A stretch of DNA of 64,000 bases. It comes from Mycobacterium sp. 050128 (GTDB taxonomy: Bacteria; Actinomycetota; Actinomycetes; Mycobacteriales; Mycobacteriaceae). This document shows, piece by piece, positions 17,422 through 27,007 of this stretch. Under the pieces are notes generated by a model. The model ran no database searches. It worked only from the letters and a program-made list of their open reading frames with translations, and was not told where the DNA came from. Position 1 is the first letter of the stretch. Every line of letters begins with the position of its first letter. The stretch is from the NCBI RefSeq assembly GCF_036409155.1, contig NZ_JAZGLW010000001.1, positions 2,852,001-2,916,000 of the forward strand, in the 5' to 3' direction. A program made the translations under genes and the position numbers.

Positions 17422-18138
17422 CTACCGCAGCAGGGCCGGCAGTTTTTGCAGCAGCCCCGGCAGTGCCTGACTCGCCGACTCGCGGATGCTGAGCGTGACA
17501 CTGCCCGACAGCGGGGTGGGCTCGGGATTGACCTCGATCACGGTGACGCCGCGCGAGAGGGCGAGATCGGCGAGGCCGGCGGCTGGGTAGACGATCGCCG
17601 AGGTTCCGACGACCACCATCACGTCGGCCGTCTGGGTCGCCTCGACGGCCTGGCTCCACGGGCCCTCGGGCAGCTGCTCGCCGAACCAGACGATGTCGGG
17701 CCGGATCAGCCCGCCGCACCGGGGGCACAGTGGCGGCTGCACCTCGAGCGCCGGTTCGGGCATCTCGGGCAGGGTGTCGCGATAGGGCAGATCGCAACTC
17801 GCGCAACGGAATTCGAAGAGGCTGCCGTGCAGGTGGTGGACCGGACTGCTGCCCGCGCGCTCGTGCAGGTCGTCGACGTTCTGGGTGACGACGCTGACCT
17901 CGGCGTAGTCCTGCCAGGCGGCGATGGCCCGGTGCCCGTCGTTGGGTTCGACGGTGCCCACCAGGTAGTGCCGCCACAGATACCAGCCCCACACCCGCTC
18001 GGGGTTGTTGAGCCAGCCCTGAGTGCTGGACAGCTCGTAGGGGTCGAAGCGGGCCCACAATCCGTTCTTGTCGTCGCGAAATGTCGGCACTCCGCTCTCC
18101 GCGGAGATCCCTGCGCCGCTGAGCACCGTCACTCGCAT
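17422..18138 (-). CDS. cobB: NAD-dependent sirtuin deacylase, CobB-like
   Basis: A 238-residue class III deacylase removing acyl groups from lysines with NAD. Visible motifs: [27 protein letters not shown], catalytic His in HLHGS, the Zn-binding pairs CASC and CPRC, and [12 protein letters not shown]. The ATG at 18138 gives the usual length; an upstream in-frame ATG at 18150 would add four residues. It is divergent from a GntR regulator with only about 40 bp between starts, so their promoters must overlap. Rv1151c is the recalled counterpart. Confident identity. Confidence 0.94.
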   Translation of the reverse strand: MRVTVLSGAGISAESGVPTFRDDKNGLWARFDPYELSSTQGWLNNPERVWGWYLWRHYLVGTVEPNDGHRAIAAWQDYAEVSVVTQNVDDLHERAGSSPVHHLHGSLFEFRCASCDLPYRDTLPEMPEPALEVQPPLCPRCGGLIRPDIVWFGEQLPEGPWSQAVEATQTADVMVVVGTSAIVYPAAGLADLALSRGVTVIEVNPEPTPLSGSVTLSIRESASQALPGLLQKLPALLR

Positions 18139-18177
18139 AGCCACCAACATAGCGGTGGTTGGGGTAATACTGGATAC

Positions 18178-18546
18178 GTGGAGCTGGGCGAATGGCTACG
18201 GGTCGACCTCAAAGGCGGCCGGCCGCTGTTCGACCAGCTCCGGACGCAGGTCATCGACGGCGTGCGGGAAGGCGCCTTGGCGCCCGGCAGCCGCTTGCCG
18301 ACCGTGCGCGAGCTGGCCGGCCAACTCGGAGTGGCCGTCAACACGGTCGCGCGCGCCTACCGTGAGCTCGAGACCGCGGCCATTGTCGAAACTCGTGGGC
18401 GCTTCGGCACTTTCATCGCCCGCTACGATCCGACCGACGCGGCGATGGCGGCCGCGGCCCGTGAGTACGTCCATGTCGCTCACGGACTCGGGCTGGGCAA
18501 GGCCGACGCGCTGCGTTACATCGAGGCCGTGCCCGACGAGGGCTAG
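18178..18546 (+). CDS. GntR-family regulator, YtrA-like short form
   Basis: A 122-residue protein with an N-terminal winged helix typical of GntR ([19 protein letters not shown], then [20 protein letters not shown]) and only about 40 residues after it. That short tail marks the YtrA subfamily, whose members often control neighbouring membrane or transport genes. The start is GTG at 18178. It sits head to head with the sirtuin gene, which is the best candidate target besides itself. It overlaps the convergent methyltransferase by four bases. Rv1152 is the recalled counterpart. Confidence 0.9.
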   Translation: MELGEWLRVDLKGGRPLFDQLRTQVIDGVREGALAPGSRLPTVRELAGQLGVAVNTVARAYRELETAAIVETRGRFGTFIARYDPTDAAMAAAAREYVHVAHGLGLGKADALRYIEAVPDEG

Positions 18547-19379
18547 CCGAATTCCAGCAGCGTCAAGCACGGCCGCAGCGCTTGTAACATGCGCGCGCGA
18601 TAGATCATCTGCACGGCGGCGTTGAACGCGCGACCGCGCCCCGGCGGCAGCCGCAAATCCTGCACCGCGCGGACTCCCGGCACGGTGTTCACCAGGTCGG
18701 CGAGCTGGGCGACCGACAGGCTGAAAGGCAACGGCGGCCCCTTGTAGCGTCGCGAGGTTCGCATCCCGCGCCGGCTCACTCTGGAGACCCAGGCCGGCGG
18801 TAGGTCGAAGACCATCTTGCCGCCGCGAAATCTCTTGGCGCACTGGGTAATCAGCCCCATCGCCGGCTCGGGTTCCAGATACATCAGTAGCCCCTCGGCG
18901 GTGATGAACACGCCGTCTTCGACGTCGACCGAATCCATCCAGCTGTAGTCCAGGGCCGACTGGGCGCACACCGCCACCCGCGGGGAGGTCGGCAGCAGCC
19001 GGGCCCGAATTTCGATGATGTCGGGAAGATCGACGGTAAGCCAACGGAATTGGGCATCCGGAATTGCAGCGTCCAACCGCCAGAAGCTGGTTTGCAGGCC
19101 CTCGGCCAGCGCCACCACCGTGGCTGCCGGGTGTGCGGCCAGATAGGACTGGGCCTGGGTGTCGAACAGCCGTGCGCGCAGCGCGATGTCCTGGCGCGGC
19201 CGCCCGAACTTCGCGAAGTCGTAGTCGATCGAATCGACCAGCGCCACCGCCAACGGATCGACGAGCAGGGGATCGGGACGGCGTGCCTCCTGCGCTCGCG
19301 CATTCAGCGTCAGCAGGGCGGTCTCGGACACGCCGTCCAGGCAGACCTTCCCTTTAGCGGGCTCTTGGGCAGAGGTCAT
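18543..19379 (-). CDS. SAM-dependent O-methyltransferase, leucine carboxyl methyltransferase family
   Basis: A 278-residue protein of the mycobacterial LCM-type family: [16 protein letters not shown] near the start, [32 protein letters not shown] and [13 protein letters not shown] around the SAM pocket, then [14 protein letters not shown]. These enzymes methylate carboxyl or hydroxyl groups of unknown small molecules. The start ATG at 19379 is supported by position. It is convergent with the GntR gene. Rv1153c (omt) is the recalled counterpart. Substrate unknown. Confidence 0.88.
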   Translation of the reverse strand: MTSAQEPAKGKVCLDGVSETALLTLNARAQEARRPDPLLVDPLAVALVDSIDYDFAKFGRPRQDIALRARLFDTQAQSYLAAHPAATVVALAEGLQTSFWRLDAAIPDAQFRWLTVDLPDIIEIRARLLPTSPRVAVCAQSALDYSWMDSVDVEDGVFITAEGLLMYLEPEPAMGLITQCAKRFRGGKMVFDLPPAWVSRVSRRGMRTSRRYKGPPLPFSLSVAQLADLVNTVPGVRAVQDLRLPPGRGRAFNAAVQMIYRARMLQALRPCLTLLEFG

Positions 19380-19415
19380 CGGGGCAAACCTTACCGATCT
19401 TCGGCGCCGGCATCA

Positions 19416-19937
19416 TCACCGCAACAGTTTGGCCAGCGTGCGCATATTGCGGGTAGTGGTCGACGACTTGTACCGGGGCTTGCCCATCGTCTTGCCGATC
19501 GTGCTGTCCAGGGTGCTGCCCTTGGGCACCTGCCAGTAGATGACGCCGTCACCGCGGCTGATCTTCTCGTCGGGGCCGGCGTCGTGGGCCAACTTCGCGA
19601 GCTCGTCGAGCACCGCGGCGTCGGCTACGAACGTGACGTAGGACTGATATCCGTCGATCTCCGGCTGGTACGGGTACGCCTCGACGACGGCGCGCACCGC
19701 GTCGAGGTCGTAGACGAGGACCCACGCGTCGTAGCCGAACCTTTCGCGCAACGCCGCCTCGGCTTTCTTGCGCACCCCTGGTGCCTTGGCCGACGACTCC
19801 AGCAGCACGTTGCCGGTGGCCAGGATGGTGTGCACGGCAGCGAATCCCGCGTCGGTCAGGGCCGCCGCGACGTCGGCCATTTTCAGGTTGACGCCGCCGA
19901 CGTTGACGCCACGCAGCAGCACCGCGTACTTGGTCAT
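19416..19937 (-). CDS. DUF1697 family protein
   Basis: A 173-residue protein with the DUF1697 opening MTKYAVLLRGVNVGGVNLKM and the later blocks HTILATGNVLLES and RNMRTLAKLL. The ATG at 19937 is chosen because that motif is the conserved N-terminus; an in-frame start at 20027 would run across the divergent gene. No reaction is known for the family. It may share the 36-bp gap upstream with the divergent F420-binding protein gene. Nothing unusual is seen. Confidence 0.88.
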   Translation of the reverse strand: MTKYAVLLRGVNVGGVNLKMADVAAALTDAGFAAVHTILATGNVLLESSAKAPGVRKKAEAALRERFGYDAWVLVYDLDAVRAVVEAYPYQPEIDGYQSYVTFVADAAVLDELAKLAHDAGPDEKISRGDGVIYWQVPKGSTLDSTIGKTMGKPRYKSSTTTRNMRTLAKLLR

Positions 19938-19963
19938 GATCCGATTGCACCAGAGCGACGTAG

Positions 19964-20416
<453 letters not shown>

Positions 20417-20434
20417 TCGGGCTAGGCTGCCGAT

Positions 20435-20638
20435 ATGGCCGAAACGACTTCCGGAAAAGACGCCGCGCCCGCGCCGGACGAGGACGACAACAAGCGCAAG
20501 TTTCGCGAAGCCCTGGAGCGCAAGTTGGCCAAGTCCGCGGGCGGATCCGACCACAAAGACAATGGCGGCAAGCAGGCCCGGGCGCACGGCGCAGCGGGCG
20601 GCGGCCGTCGGGAATTCCGTCGCAAAAGCGGCGGCTAA
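20435..20638 (+). CDS. DUF5302 small charged protein
   Basis: A 67-residue very hydrophilic protein beginning [18 protein letters not shown] and containing [18 protein letters not shown]. It matches the actinobacterial DUF5302 family, which has no known role; the composition suggests a largely disordered or nucleic-acid-associated protein. It follows the F420-binding protein by 18 bp on the same strand and is probably co-transcribed. Confidence 0.82.
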   Translation: MAETTSGKDAAPAPDEDDNKRKFREALERKLAKSAGGSDHKDNGGKQARAHGAAGGGRREFRRKSGG

Positions 20639-20673
20639 TCTGCCCAGAGTTGTTGGCGGACAGAGCTTTTAGT

Positions 20674-21201
20674 TCAGCCTCGAGGCGGGGCGAATAGTCC
20701 CGTCGACGGGTCGGCCTGGCCCGGTTTGCCGCGCATGCTGCCGCGGGTGCTGGGATGGCCGAAGTCCAGTTGGGACGGGTCGTTCTGGTAGGCCCAGTCC
20801 GCGACGATGGTGCGCTGGAGAAACTTCCAGCGGCCGTCGTGGCGGATGTAGGTGTCCAGGTACCGGCCGCCGATGATCACGTCGATGTCGTGTTCGGGAC
20901 CGGCAAAGGTGTGAAACACCAGGCAGTAGATCTCGCCGCGGGCCCCGTCGCCGTCCACCACGAAGTTGGTGGTGGTGATGTTGTGTTGGGAGACACGCAC
21001 ATACGGCTGCGCCGCTTGTAGCTGTGCGATGAACGGCTCGACGCCGCCCGACGAGAACGAGCCGTGCGAATCGGTCGCGTCCGGGTGGTAGAGGTCCCGC
21101 AGCGCGTCATAGTCGGCGCGGTCGACGGCCCGGCAATAGGCGTTTACGAGCTGATGCAGTTCGTCGCGGGCAACCATCAGTGCCAACTTGGCTTCATCCA
21201 C
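20674..21201 (-). CDS. SnoaL/NTF2-like protein
   Basis: A protein of about 175 residues with the NTF2-like fold: an N-terminal helix DELHQLVNAYCRAVDRADYDA, LYHPDATDSHGSF, and a strand-rich core ending RWKFLQRTIVADWAY. The Asp/His pattern suits SnoaL-like dehydratases, hydrolases or isomerases, but the substrate is unknown. Start choice is uncertain: GTG 21201 is used because a GAGG lies just upstream and family similarity begins near there; ATG 21177 and ATG 21282 are alternatives. It is divergent from the HhH protein. Confidence 0.8.
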   Translation of the reverse strand: MDEAKLALMVARDELHQLVNAYCRAVDRADYDALRDLYHPDATDSHGSFSSGGVEPFIAQLQAAQPYVRVSQHNITTTNFVVDGDGARGEIYCLVFHTFAGPEHDIDVIIGGRYLDTYIRHDGRWKFLQRTIVADWAYQNDPSQLDFGHPSTRGSMRGKPGQADPSTGLFAPPRG

Positions 21202-21314
21202 CACCTCGCCACGATAGCTCGGTGGTAATGCGCTGGTCGTCAGCGCCTTTCTGGTGGGTAGTCTGTCGAACACATAGGTCATCGGTCCTAGGGTGTTCAG
21301 CGAAAGGTTGGTCG

Positions 21315-21893
21315 TTGACTGTGAAACTTTGGCTCGCTCAGGATCCTGACGCCGACGCGCTGCTGTCCAGCGACCCGCTGGCCCTGCTCATCGGGATGGT
21401 GCTCGATCAGCAGGTGCCGTTCGAGACCGCCTTCGCGGGACCGAAGAAGATCGCCGACCGGATGGGCAGCTTCGGGGCCACCGAGATCGCCGACTACGAC
21501 CCGGACAAGTTCGCCGCACTGTGCTCGGAAAGGCCTGCGATACACCGGTTTCCGGGATCAATGGCCAAGCGCATCCAGACCCTGGCGCAGATCGTCGTGG
21601 ACCGCTACGACGGCGATGCCGCGGGCTTGTGGACCGCCGGCGACCCGGACGGCGACGAGCTGCTGCGGCGCATCAAGGGGCTGCCCGGTTTCGGTGAGGT
21701 GAAGGCCCAGATCTTTCTGGCGCTGCTGGGCAAGCAGTACGGCGTCACGCCGAAAGGCTGGCGCGCGGCGGCCGGCCAGTTCGGCAAGGCCGGCACGCAC
21801 ATCTCCGTCGCCGACATCGTCGACGCCGAATCGATGGGCGAAGTGCGGGCCTACAAGAAGCAGATGAAAGCAGCAGCCAAGGCGGCTAAGTAG
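21315..21893 (+). CDS. HhH-GPD base excision repair family protein (Rv1156-like)
   Basis: A 192-residue protein with a helix-hairpin-helix segment (IKGLPGFGEVKAQIFLALLGKQYGV) and the early LIGMVLDQQVPFETAF block typical of HhH-GPD glycosylases. The strict catalytic Asp after the hairpin is not evident, so DNA glycosylase activity is not certain. The start is taken as TTG 21315, seven bases after GAAAGG; GTG 21321 is close behind. A 48-residue protein gene follows after 28 bp. Confidence 0.83.
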   Translation: MTVKLWLAQDPDADALLSSDPLALLIGMVLDQQVPFETAFAGPKKIADRMGSFGATEIADYDPDKFAALCSERPAIHRFPGSMAKRIQTLAQIVVDRYDGDAAGLWTAGDPDGDELLRRIKGLPGFGEVKAQIFLALLGKQYGVTPKGWRAAAGQFGKAGTHISVADIVDAESMGEVRAYKKQMKAAAKAAK

Positions 21894-21921
21894 TAGGTCA
21901 TCAGAAGGGAAGGGCGGCAAC

Positions 21922-22068
21922 GTGAAGACACACCTGACGTGTCCGTGCGGAGAAGCCATCGTCGGCAAGGATGAGGACGAGCTGGTCGAGCTGACCCAGG
22001 CTCACCTGTCCAGCGTTCATCCGGGCCTGGAGTACGACCGCGACGCCATTCTGTTCATGGCGTACTAG
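21922..22068 (+). CDS. DUF1059-type small protein
   Basis: A 48-residue protein starting at GTG 21922 (first residues MKTHLTCPCGEAIVG) with the CPCG knuckle, a LVELTQAHLSSVHPG helix and a His that could complete a metal site. This matches the DUF1059 family of small Cys/His proteins. A GAAGGGAAGGG ribosome site precedes it. Its stop is the first base pair region of a strong hairpin at 22068. It is likely co-transcribed with the HhH protein. Function unknown. Confidence 0.83.
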   Translation: MKTHLTCPCGEAIVGKDEDELVELTQAHLSSVHPGLEYDRDAILFMAY

Positions 22069-22093
22069 CCAACCCCGCGCGCTAGGGGTTGGC
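22068..22093. terminator. Convergent hairpin terminator
   Basis: GCCAACCCC (22068-22076), loop GCGCGCTA, GGGGTTGGC (22085-22093): a perfect 9-bp stem lying exactly between the DUF1059 stop and the stop of the convergent secreted-protein gene. There is no T-tract, as is usual for mycobacterial hairpins at convergent ends. Confidence 0.65.
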
Positions 22094-22094
22094 T

Positions 22095-23141
22095 TCAGGG
22101 CACCACGGTCGAGCCGATGGTGGGCAGGAACTGGCACTGCTTTTCTTTGGTCGTGACCTGACCGAAGATCGTCGACATGATGCTGCCCGAACCGGTGTCG
22201 GCAATTCCGGTCAGCGTCGTCGGCCCTTCCGGGTTGATGTCGGTGCGTGGCTTCAGTGTCACGGTGCCCGACTTGCCGGTGGTCAGGTTCACCCAGGTCA
22301 CGTTCAGCGGCAGCTTCTGCACCTCGGCGGGTCCGGGCGTGCCGACCGCGGTGAAGACGTAAGCGGTCTGGCCGGGTTGCGGGCCGGGCAACGGAATCGT
22401 GGCCGGTCCCGCCACCGACAGCGCGGTCGCGATCGCGTTACTGCCGTCGGCCAGGCAGTTGCTGCCGATCGAGGGATACATGAAGTCCTGCGTAACCGGG
22501 GCGTTCGGACCGAAATCCGGGGCCGCCGCCGGGGCCGGCGCGGGTGCCGGGCTGGGCGCGGGTGCGGCCGAGGGGGCCGGTGCGGGGGCCGGTGCCGCGA
22601 CTGGTGCGGGTGCGGCCGCGGGAGCCGGACCCGGAGCGGCGCCCGGTACCGGAGCGTGCGGCGTGCCCGCCGGGGGAGCTGCCGCCGGGGCCGGGCCCGC
22701 GGCGTGGACCGGGTCGATGCCCGTCGGCAGATGCGCCTGGGCGCCCGGCACGATCCCGGCACCGGGCACATGCTCGGACGGGGCGGCGATGGGCGCCGGA
22801 GCCGGCGCACCGGGAACCGGGGCGCCCGGCTCCTGAACGAATTGATTCACCGACGCGGCCACGTTCTTCGATTCGCCGGGCGCCGACGGGTTATGGGTGA
22901 ACGCCTGTGCCGCGGCCATCAGCAGTTGGGTGGCTTGGCCGGGGTCGGTCGCGGCCTGCTGAATGATCGGGCTCAGCTGCGACAGCGCGGGCAGGCCGGG
23001 CAGTCCCTGGGTCGCGCCTTGTTGGGGTGTCGGCTGCGGTGCCGCCGGATCGGCTGCTGCGTTCGGGCAGAACCCGAACGCGGCAGCCGATGCCGTCACG
23101 ACCGCGGCCAAACCTTTGGACAGAATCCTATTGCTCGCCAC
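22095..23141 (-). CDS. Secreted Ala/Pro-rich protein (Rv1157c-like)
   Basis: A 348-residue exported protein. It has a signal peptide (positive start MASNRILSKGL, hydrophobic core, cleavage probably after AAADP at about residue 30). A helical domain follows at about 45-110. A low-complexity Pro/Ala region runs from about 125 to 205. A conserved C-terminal domain starts near GPNAPVTQDFMYPSIGSN and includes two Cys (around SNC and KQCQF). No enzymatic motif is visible; a cell-wall role is inferred. It forms a minus-strand pair with the next Ala/Pro-rich gene, 45 bp away. Rv1157c is the recalled counterpart. Confidence 0.88.
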   Translation of the reverse strand: MASNRILSKGLAAVVTASAAAFGFCPNAAADPAAPQPTPQQGATQGLPGLPALSQLSPIIQQAATDPGQATQLLMAAAQAFTHNPSAPGESKNVAASVNQFVQEPGAPVPGAPAPAPIAAPSEHVPGAGIVPGAQAHLPTGIDPVHAAGPAPAAAPPAGTPHAPVPGAAPGPAPAAAPAPVAAPAPAPAPSAAPAPSPAPAPAPAAAPDFGPNAPVTQDFMYPSIGSNCLADGSNAIATALSVAGPATIPLPGPQPGQTAYVFTAVGTPGPAEVQKLPLNVTWVNLTTGKSGTVTLKPRTDINPEGPTTLTGIADTGSGSIMSTIFGQVTTKEKQCQFLPTIGSTVVP

Positions 23142-23185
23142 GATGCCCTCCGGTCTTGTAGTGGATTAGCTGTTTAATGAACTGC

Positions 23186-23863
23186 TCAGGGGATGGCCGA
23201 GAGCAGCGGCGACAGCGGGGTAGCAGCCGGTGCGGCCGCGGCGGCCGGTGCGGCCGGCGTCCCCGGGACGGCGCCCGTGGCGAGCGACGTCAGGTCGCCC
23301 GGAAGCGACAGTTTCGGCGGCACGTTCAGCGGCAGGCCGGGCAGCGCCGGCATGTTCACATTCGCCACCTGAGGTGCTGACGCCGGTGCGGCGGCAGGCG
23401 CCGTCGGTGACGTCAGGCCCGGGATCGAGCCCAGCCCGGGGATACCGGAACTCGCCGGCGCGGCGGGAGCCGCCGGCGTGGACTGTCCCAATCCAGGAAT
23501 CGAGCTGAGGCCGGGAACCGTCGGGCTGGCCGCCGTGGGGGCGGTCGCCGGGGTGAGTCCCGGAATCGACGGGATACCCGCCGGGGCGGACGCCGAGGGC
23601 GCCTGTGCGGCCGAGCTCAGGCCCGGGAAGGTGATACCGGGCTGGGGCGGAGCCTGCGGCGGCTGCGCACCGAGAGCGGTCGCGAGGTTCTGCAGAATCT
23701 GCGGAGCGTTGGCCGCCGAAGCGATCAACTGCTGCGGGATGTTCTGCATGGGGTCGGGAACCGCCGGCACGGGGTCGGCGTGGGCGATACCGCCCGTGAG
23801 TAGGGCGGCAGACGAACCGACGACAACGGCGGCGGCTTTCGCGTAAGTCCAGATGCTTGGCAT
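23186..23863 (-). CDS. Secreted Ala/Pro-rich protein (Rv1158c-like)
   Basis: A 225-residue exported protein. The signal peptide MPSIWTYAKAAAVVVGSSAAL ends near AHADP. An amphipathic helical part follows (IPQQLIASAANAPQILQNLATAL), then a run of degenerate GL.SIPGL-type Pro/Gly/Ala repeats to the C-terminus. No catalytic motif is present. The ATG at 23863 is preceded by GGGGGAG; an upstream in-frame ATG at 23944 would bury the signal sequence. A CRP-like palindrome lies 65 bp upstream. Role unknown, probably in the envelope. Confidence 0.87.
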   Translation of the reverse strand: MPSIWTYAKAAAVVVGSSAALLTGGIAHADPVPAVPDPMQNIPQQLIASAANAPQILQNLATALGAQPPQAPPQPGITFPGLSSAAQAPSASAPAGIPSIPGLTPATAPTAASPTVPGLSSIPGLGQSTPAAPAAPASSGIPGLGSIPGLTSPTAPAAAPASAPQVANVNMPALPGLPLNVPPKLSLPGDLTSLATGAVPGTPAAPAAAAAPAATPLSPLLSAIP

Positions 23864-23927
23864 TGCTCCCCCAAGGGATCGACAACAGGTGACTGAGCCG
23901 AAGCTACTTTGATGCTGGTGGGACTCA

Positions 23928-23943
23928 AGTGACACGTGTGGCA
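23928..23943. promoter_or_regulatory. Candidate CRP-like site upstream of Rv1158c homologue
   Basis: AGTGACACGTGTGGCA matches the CRP pattern TGTGA-N6-TCACA at seven of ten fixed positions and contains a CACGTG core. It lies between the divergent secreted-protein gene and pimE. From memory, M. tuberculosis CRP binds upstream of Rv1158c, which is why this imperfect match is listed. Confidence 0.35.
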
Positions 23944-24050
23944 TTTATTTGATCGTTATCGATACGAGTGACGGCGGTGACCGGACGGTTGTGGGGACGC
24001 CCCCGAACTGCCGATCGTCGGCAAAGTTCGCGGCCCGGCGGGTGGCGGCG

Positions 24051-25364
24051 GTGACGACGGACAACACCGCAGCGCGAGCCACGGTCGCTAAAGTCAGGCG
24101 GGTAGACACCAACGTGGCCGCCCCGGCGGCACCCATCTCACGGCGGCTGGCGAGTGTGATCAGCTGCGCCGCGCCGCTGCTACTGGTCGTGAGCGTCGCC
24201 GCACGACTCGCCTTGACGTACCTGACGCGCAACGGCACGAACTTCGTCGACCTGCACGTATATCTCGGCGGCGCGGCCGCGCTCGACCACCCGGGCACCC
24301 TGTACGACTTCGTCTACAGCGAGCACACGCCGGACTTCCCGTTGCCGTTCACGTATCCGCCGTTCGCGGCGATCGTGTTCTATCCGTTGCATCTGGTGCC
24401 GTTTGGCCTGGCGGGGTTCCTGTGGCTGGTCGCGATGATGGCCGCGCTGTACGCCTCGGTTCGAATCAGCCAGCGGCTACTCGGCGTGCCGCCCGGCGGC
24501 GGCCGACGGGTCGCGATGGCGTGGACGGCGATCACGATCTGGATTGAGCCGCTGCGCAACAACTTCGACTACGGGCAGATCAATGTCTTTCTGATGCTCG
24601 CGGTGCTCTGGGCGATCTACACGACGCGCTGGTGGCTATCCGGACTATTGGTTGGCGTGGCGGCGGGGATCAAATTGACCCCGGCGATCGCCGGGGTTTA
24701 TCTGGTCGGCGTCCGGCGATTCGCGGCGGCCGCGTTCTCGGCCGTCGTGTTCTTCGGGACCATCGCGCTGTCGGTGTTGATCGCCGGCGATCAGACTCGC
24801 TACTACTTCACCGAGCTGCTCGGCGACGCCCACCGGGTCGGGCCCATCGCGACGTCGATCAACCAGTCGTGGCGCGGCGGCATTTCCCGGATCCTGGGTC
24901 ACGACGCCGGCTTCGGTCCGCTGGTCTTGCTCGCCATCGCCGTGACGGCGGTACTGGCCATCCTGGCGTGGCGCGCCGTGGATTGCTCGGATCGGCTCGG
25001 CAAGTTGCTGGTGGTCGAGCTGTTCGCGCTACTGATGTCACCCATTTCGTGGACCCATCACTGGGTGTGGCTGGTGCCGCTGATGATGTGGCTGATTCAG
25101 GGACCATGGCGCGAACGACCCGCAATGCGGGTCGCGGGCTGGGGCTGGCTGGCGCTGACCATCGTCGGCGTGCCGTGGTTGCTGTTGTTCGCTCAGCCGA
25201 ACATCTGGCAGATCAGCCGACCCTGGTACTTCGCGTGGGCCGGGCTGGCGTACACGGTGGCCGCGGTGGCAACCCTGGTTGTCATCGCCACCTCCGGCAA
25301 ACGCGCGGCCCGCTCGGCGGCGGCTCAGCAGTCGCAACCGCGGGCGTCGTCGTCGCTGGGCTAG
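24051..25364 (+). CDS. pimE: Polyprenol-phosphate-mannose-dependent alpha-1,2-mannosyltransferase PimE
   Basis: A 437-residue polytopic GT-C glycosyltransferase that adds the fifth mannose to phosphatidylinositol mannosides on the periplasmic face. The catalytic Asp sits in the first loop, [15 protein letters not shown] (Asp67 from this start), followed by [13 protein letters not shown] and about ten hydrophobic helices, with [11 protein letters not shown] late. The start is uncertain: GTG 24051 gives a length near the family norm, while ATG 23949 would add 34 unlike residues. It overlaps the convergent pterin dehydratase by four bases. lpqW, functionally tied to this step, lies at 30.6 kb. 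Confidence 0.92.
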   Translation: MTTDNTAARATVAKVRRVDTNVAAPAAPISRRLASVISCAAPLLLVVSVAARLALTYLTRNGTNFVDLHVYLGGAAALDHPGTLYDFVYSEHTPDFPLPFTYPPFAAIVFYPLHLVPFGLAGFLWLVAMMAALYASVRISQRLLGVPPGGGRRVAMAWTAITIWIEPLRNNFDYGQINVFLMLAVLWAIYTTRWWLSGLLVGVAAGIKLTPAIAGVYLVGVRRFAAAAFSAVVFFGTIALSVLIAGDQTRYYFTELLGDAHRVGPIATSINQSWRGGISRILGHDAGFGPLVLLAIAVTAVLAILAWRAVDCSDRLGKLLVVELFALLMSPISWTHHWVWLVPLMMWLIQGPWRERPAMRVAGWGWLALTIVGVPWLLLFAQPNIWQISRPWYFAWAGLAYTVAAVATLVVIATSGKRAARSAAAQQSQPRASSSLG

Positions 25365-25645
25365 CCCCCGACAATCCCGTTGATATCGCGCGCCATCTCG
25401 ACGTCGTTGCGAGTGATCCCGCCCTCGGAGTGGGTGACAAGTGCGAAAGTCACTGTCCGCCAACGGATATCGATATCCGGGTGATGGTCTTTACTTTCGG
25501 CGTGCTCGCCGACCCGGCGCACCGCGTCGATGCCGTCCAGGAAGCTTCCAAACTTGATGGAGCGGCGCAGCGCACCGTCAGCACGTTCCCAACCGTCGAG
25601 GTCGGGCAGTGCGGCATCCACTTGTTCATCCGTTAACACGGCCAT
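25361..25645 (-). CDS. Pterin-4a-carbinolamine dehydratase
   Basis: A 94-residue protein with the catalytic signature of the DCoH/PhhB family, [16 protein letters not shown], which supplies the His-His and later Asp residues. It dehydrates 4a-hydroxytetrahydropterin or serves in pterin recycling; no aromatic hydroxylase is seen nearby, so its partner is unclear. The ATG at 25645 gives the usual length. Rv1159A is the recalled counterpart and sits in the same convergent position beside pimE. Confidence 0.9.
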   Translation of the reverse strand: MAVLTDEQVDAALPDLDGWERADGALRRSIKFGSFLDGIDAVRRVGEHAESKDHHPDIDIRWRTVTFALVTHSEGGITRNDVEMARDINGIVGG

Positions 25646-25700
25646 GGCCAGCAAACCTTTCTAAACGAAAAACCTTGCCGGCTGCCACGTTACGCCATGG

Positions 25701-25730
25701 CCCCAAACGTTTGACTCCGGCGTTTTGGGG
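25701..25730. other. Hairpin in the leader of the cyclopropane-synthase-like gene
   Basis: CCCCAAACG (25701-25709) can pair with CGTTTTGGGG (25721-25730) with one bulged T. It lies 78 bp before the start codon at 25808, outside the gap's other features. It could end leftward transcription or influence expression of the downstream gene. No riboswitch family is recognised. Confidence 0.35.
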
Positions 25731-25807
25731 GAATCGGGGTGAACGAGGTCAGCGGACACACCGTGAAGAAGTAAAGGCCCCGGAGTTCAGGGAGGCACGT
25801 GGCCGCC

Positions 25808-26674
25808 ATGACAGATAATCTGACGCCGCACTTCGAGGACGTCCAGGCTCATTACGACTTGTCGGATGACTTCTTCCGGCTGTTCCTCGATCCCACGATG
25901 ACGTACAGCTGCGCCTACTTCGATCGCCGGCGGCCCATCACCCTGGAAGAGGCCCAGATCCGCAAGATGGACCTTTCGCTGGGCAAGCTGGGCCTGCGAC
26001 CCGGCATGACGCTGTTGGACGTCGGCTGCGGCTGGGGAGCCACGTCGCGCCGTGCCATCGAAAAGTACGACGTGAACGTCATCGGTCTGACGTTGTCCGA
26101 ACACCAAGCCGCCCATGTGCAGAAATCGTTCGACGCGATGAACACCCCACGCAGCAGGCGGGTGCTGTTGCGAGGCTGGGAACAATTCGACGATTCCGCC
26201 GACCGAATCGTCTCCATCGGTGCGTTCGAGCACTTCGGTTACGACCGCTACGACGATTTCTTCGCGATGGCCTATCGCACCCTGCCCGGCGACGGGGTGA
26301 TGCTGCTGCACACGATCACGATGCTGACCGCGCAGCAGATCGTCGAACGCGGCCTGCCGATGACCGAGGAGCAGACCAGCTTCAACGACTTCATCGCCCG
26401 CGAGATCTTCCCGGGGGGCCAGTTGCCCGCGATCGAAATGGTGGAGTTCCACGCCTCGAAGATGGGATTCAACCTGGCCCGCCGCCAGTCGCTGCGACTG
26501 CACTACGCCCGGACGCTGGATCATTGGGCCGTCGCATTGGCCGACCGCCATGACGACGCGGTCAGGATCCAATCCGAAGAGGTGTATCAGCGCTATATGC
26601 GGTACCTGACCGGGTGCGCGGACGCATTCCGGGACGGCTACATCGACGTCAACCAATTCACGCTACGTAAGTGA
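25808..26674 (+). CDS. Cyclopropane/mycolic-acid methyltransferase family protein (CmaA/MmaA-like)
   Basis: A 288-residue SAM-dependent enzyme of the family that cyclopropanates or methoxylates meromycolate chains. Family blocks: HFEDVQAHYDLSDDFFRLFLD, TYSCAYFDRR, SAM motif LLDVGCGWGATSRRA, GWEQFDDSADRIVSIGAFEHFG and a C-terminal YIDVNQFTLRK. Start ATG 25808 (GTG 25799 is in frame and closer to AGGGAGG). Which modification it makes cannot be read from sequence. In M. tuberculosis these genes are elsewhere, as I recall, so its place between the pterin dehydratase and mutT2 is a lineage difference. Confidence 0.9.
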   Translation: MTDNLTPHFEDVQAHYDLSDDFFRLFLDPTMTYSCAYFDRRRPITLEEAQIRKMDLSLGKLGLRPGMTLLDVGCGWGATSRRAIEKYDVNVIGLTLSEHQAAHVQKSFDAMNTPRSRRVLLRGWEQFDDSADRIVSIGAFEHFGYDRYDDFFAMAYRTLPGDGVMLLHTITMLTAQQIVERGLPMTEEQTSFNDFIAREIFPGGQLPAIEMVEFHASKMGFNLARRQSLRLHYARTLDHWAVALADRHDDAVRIQSEEVYQRYMRYLTGCADAFRDGYIDVNQFTLRK

Positions 26675-26809
26675 ATGGGATTGCACCGCATATGAGTTCG
26701 TGGCGAATGCCCGTTCTCATCGGGTAGGCAACCGTCTGCTACGCGAACTTTGCTGTACGCGAGCGTGAACGGCACGCTGATATGTCCCGATCTGCCCTAC
26801 CCTGACCGC

Positions 26810-27007
26810 ATGAAGCCCGAGAATTTCATTGCTCTGCACCGCGAGTACCTGGAACGACCCGACGCCGTCAAAGTCATCGCCGATGCGGACGGCGGATGGA
26901 GCGTCTGCATCGAGATCGGCGGCCCGTACAAAACCCTGGAGAGGGCCGGCGAGGTCGCCAAACTGATCACGGCTGACCTGAACGACTTGTATCGCGCCAA
27001 GGCGTGA
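26810..27007 (+). CDS. Small conserved-looking protein, unknown function
   Basis: A 65-residue frame from ATG 26810 (start MKPENFIALHREYLERPDAV) with an N-terminal helix, a strand pair around GGWSVCIEIGG and a C-terminal helix ERAGEVAKLITADLNDLY. Codon usage matches neighbours. It stands alone between the CmaA-like gene and the F420-type oxidoreductase. An extended start at 26750 is possible but lacks a ribosome site. No family recognised. Confidence 0.6.
   Translation: MKPENFIALHREYLERPDAVKVIADADGGWSVCIEIGGPYKTLERAGEVAKLITADLNDLYRAKA

Noticed and set aside
22500..22730. Possible tandem repeat locus
   Set aside because: The repetition is Pro/Ala codon low complexity inside a secreted protein, not a structural DNA repeat array.
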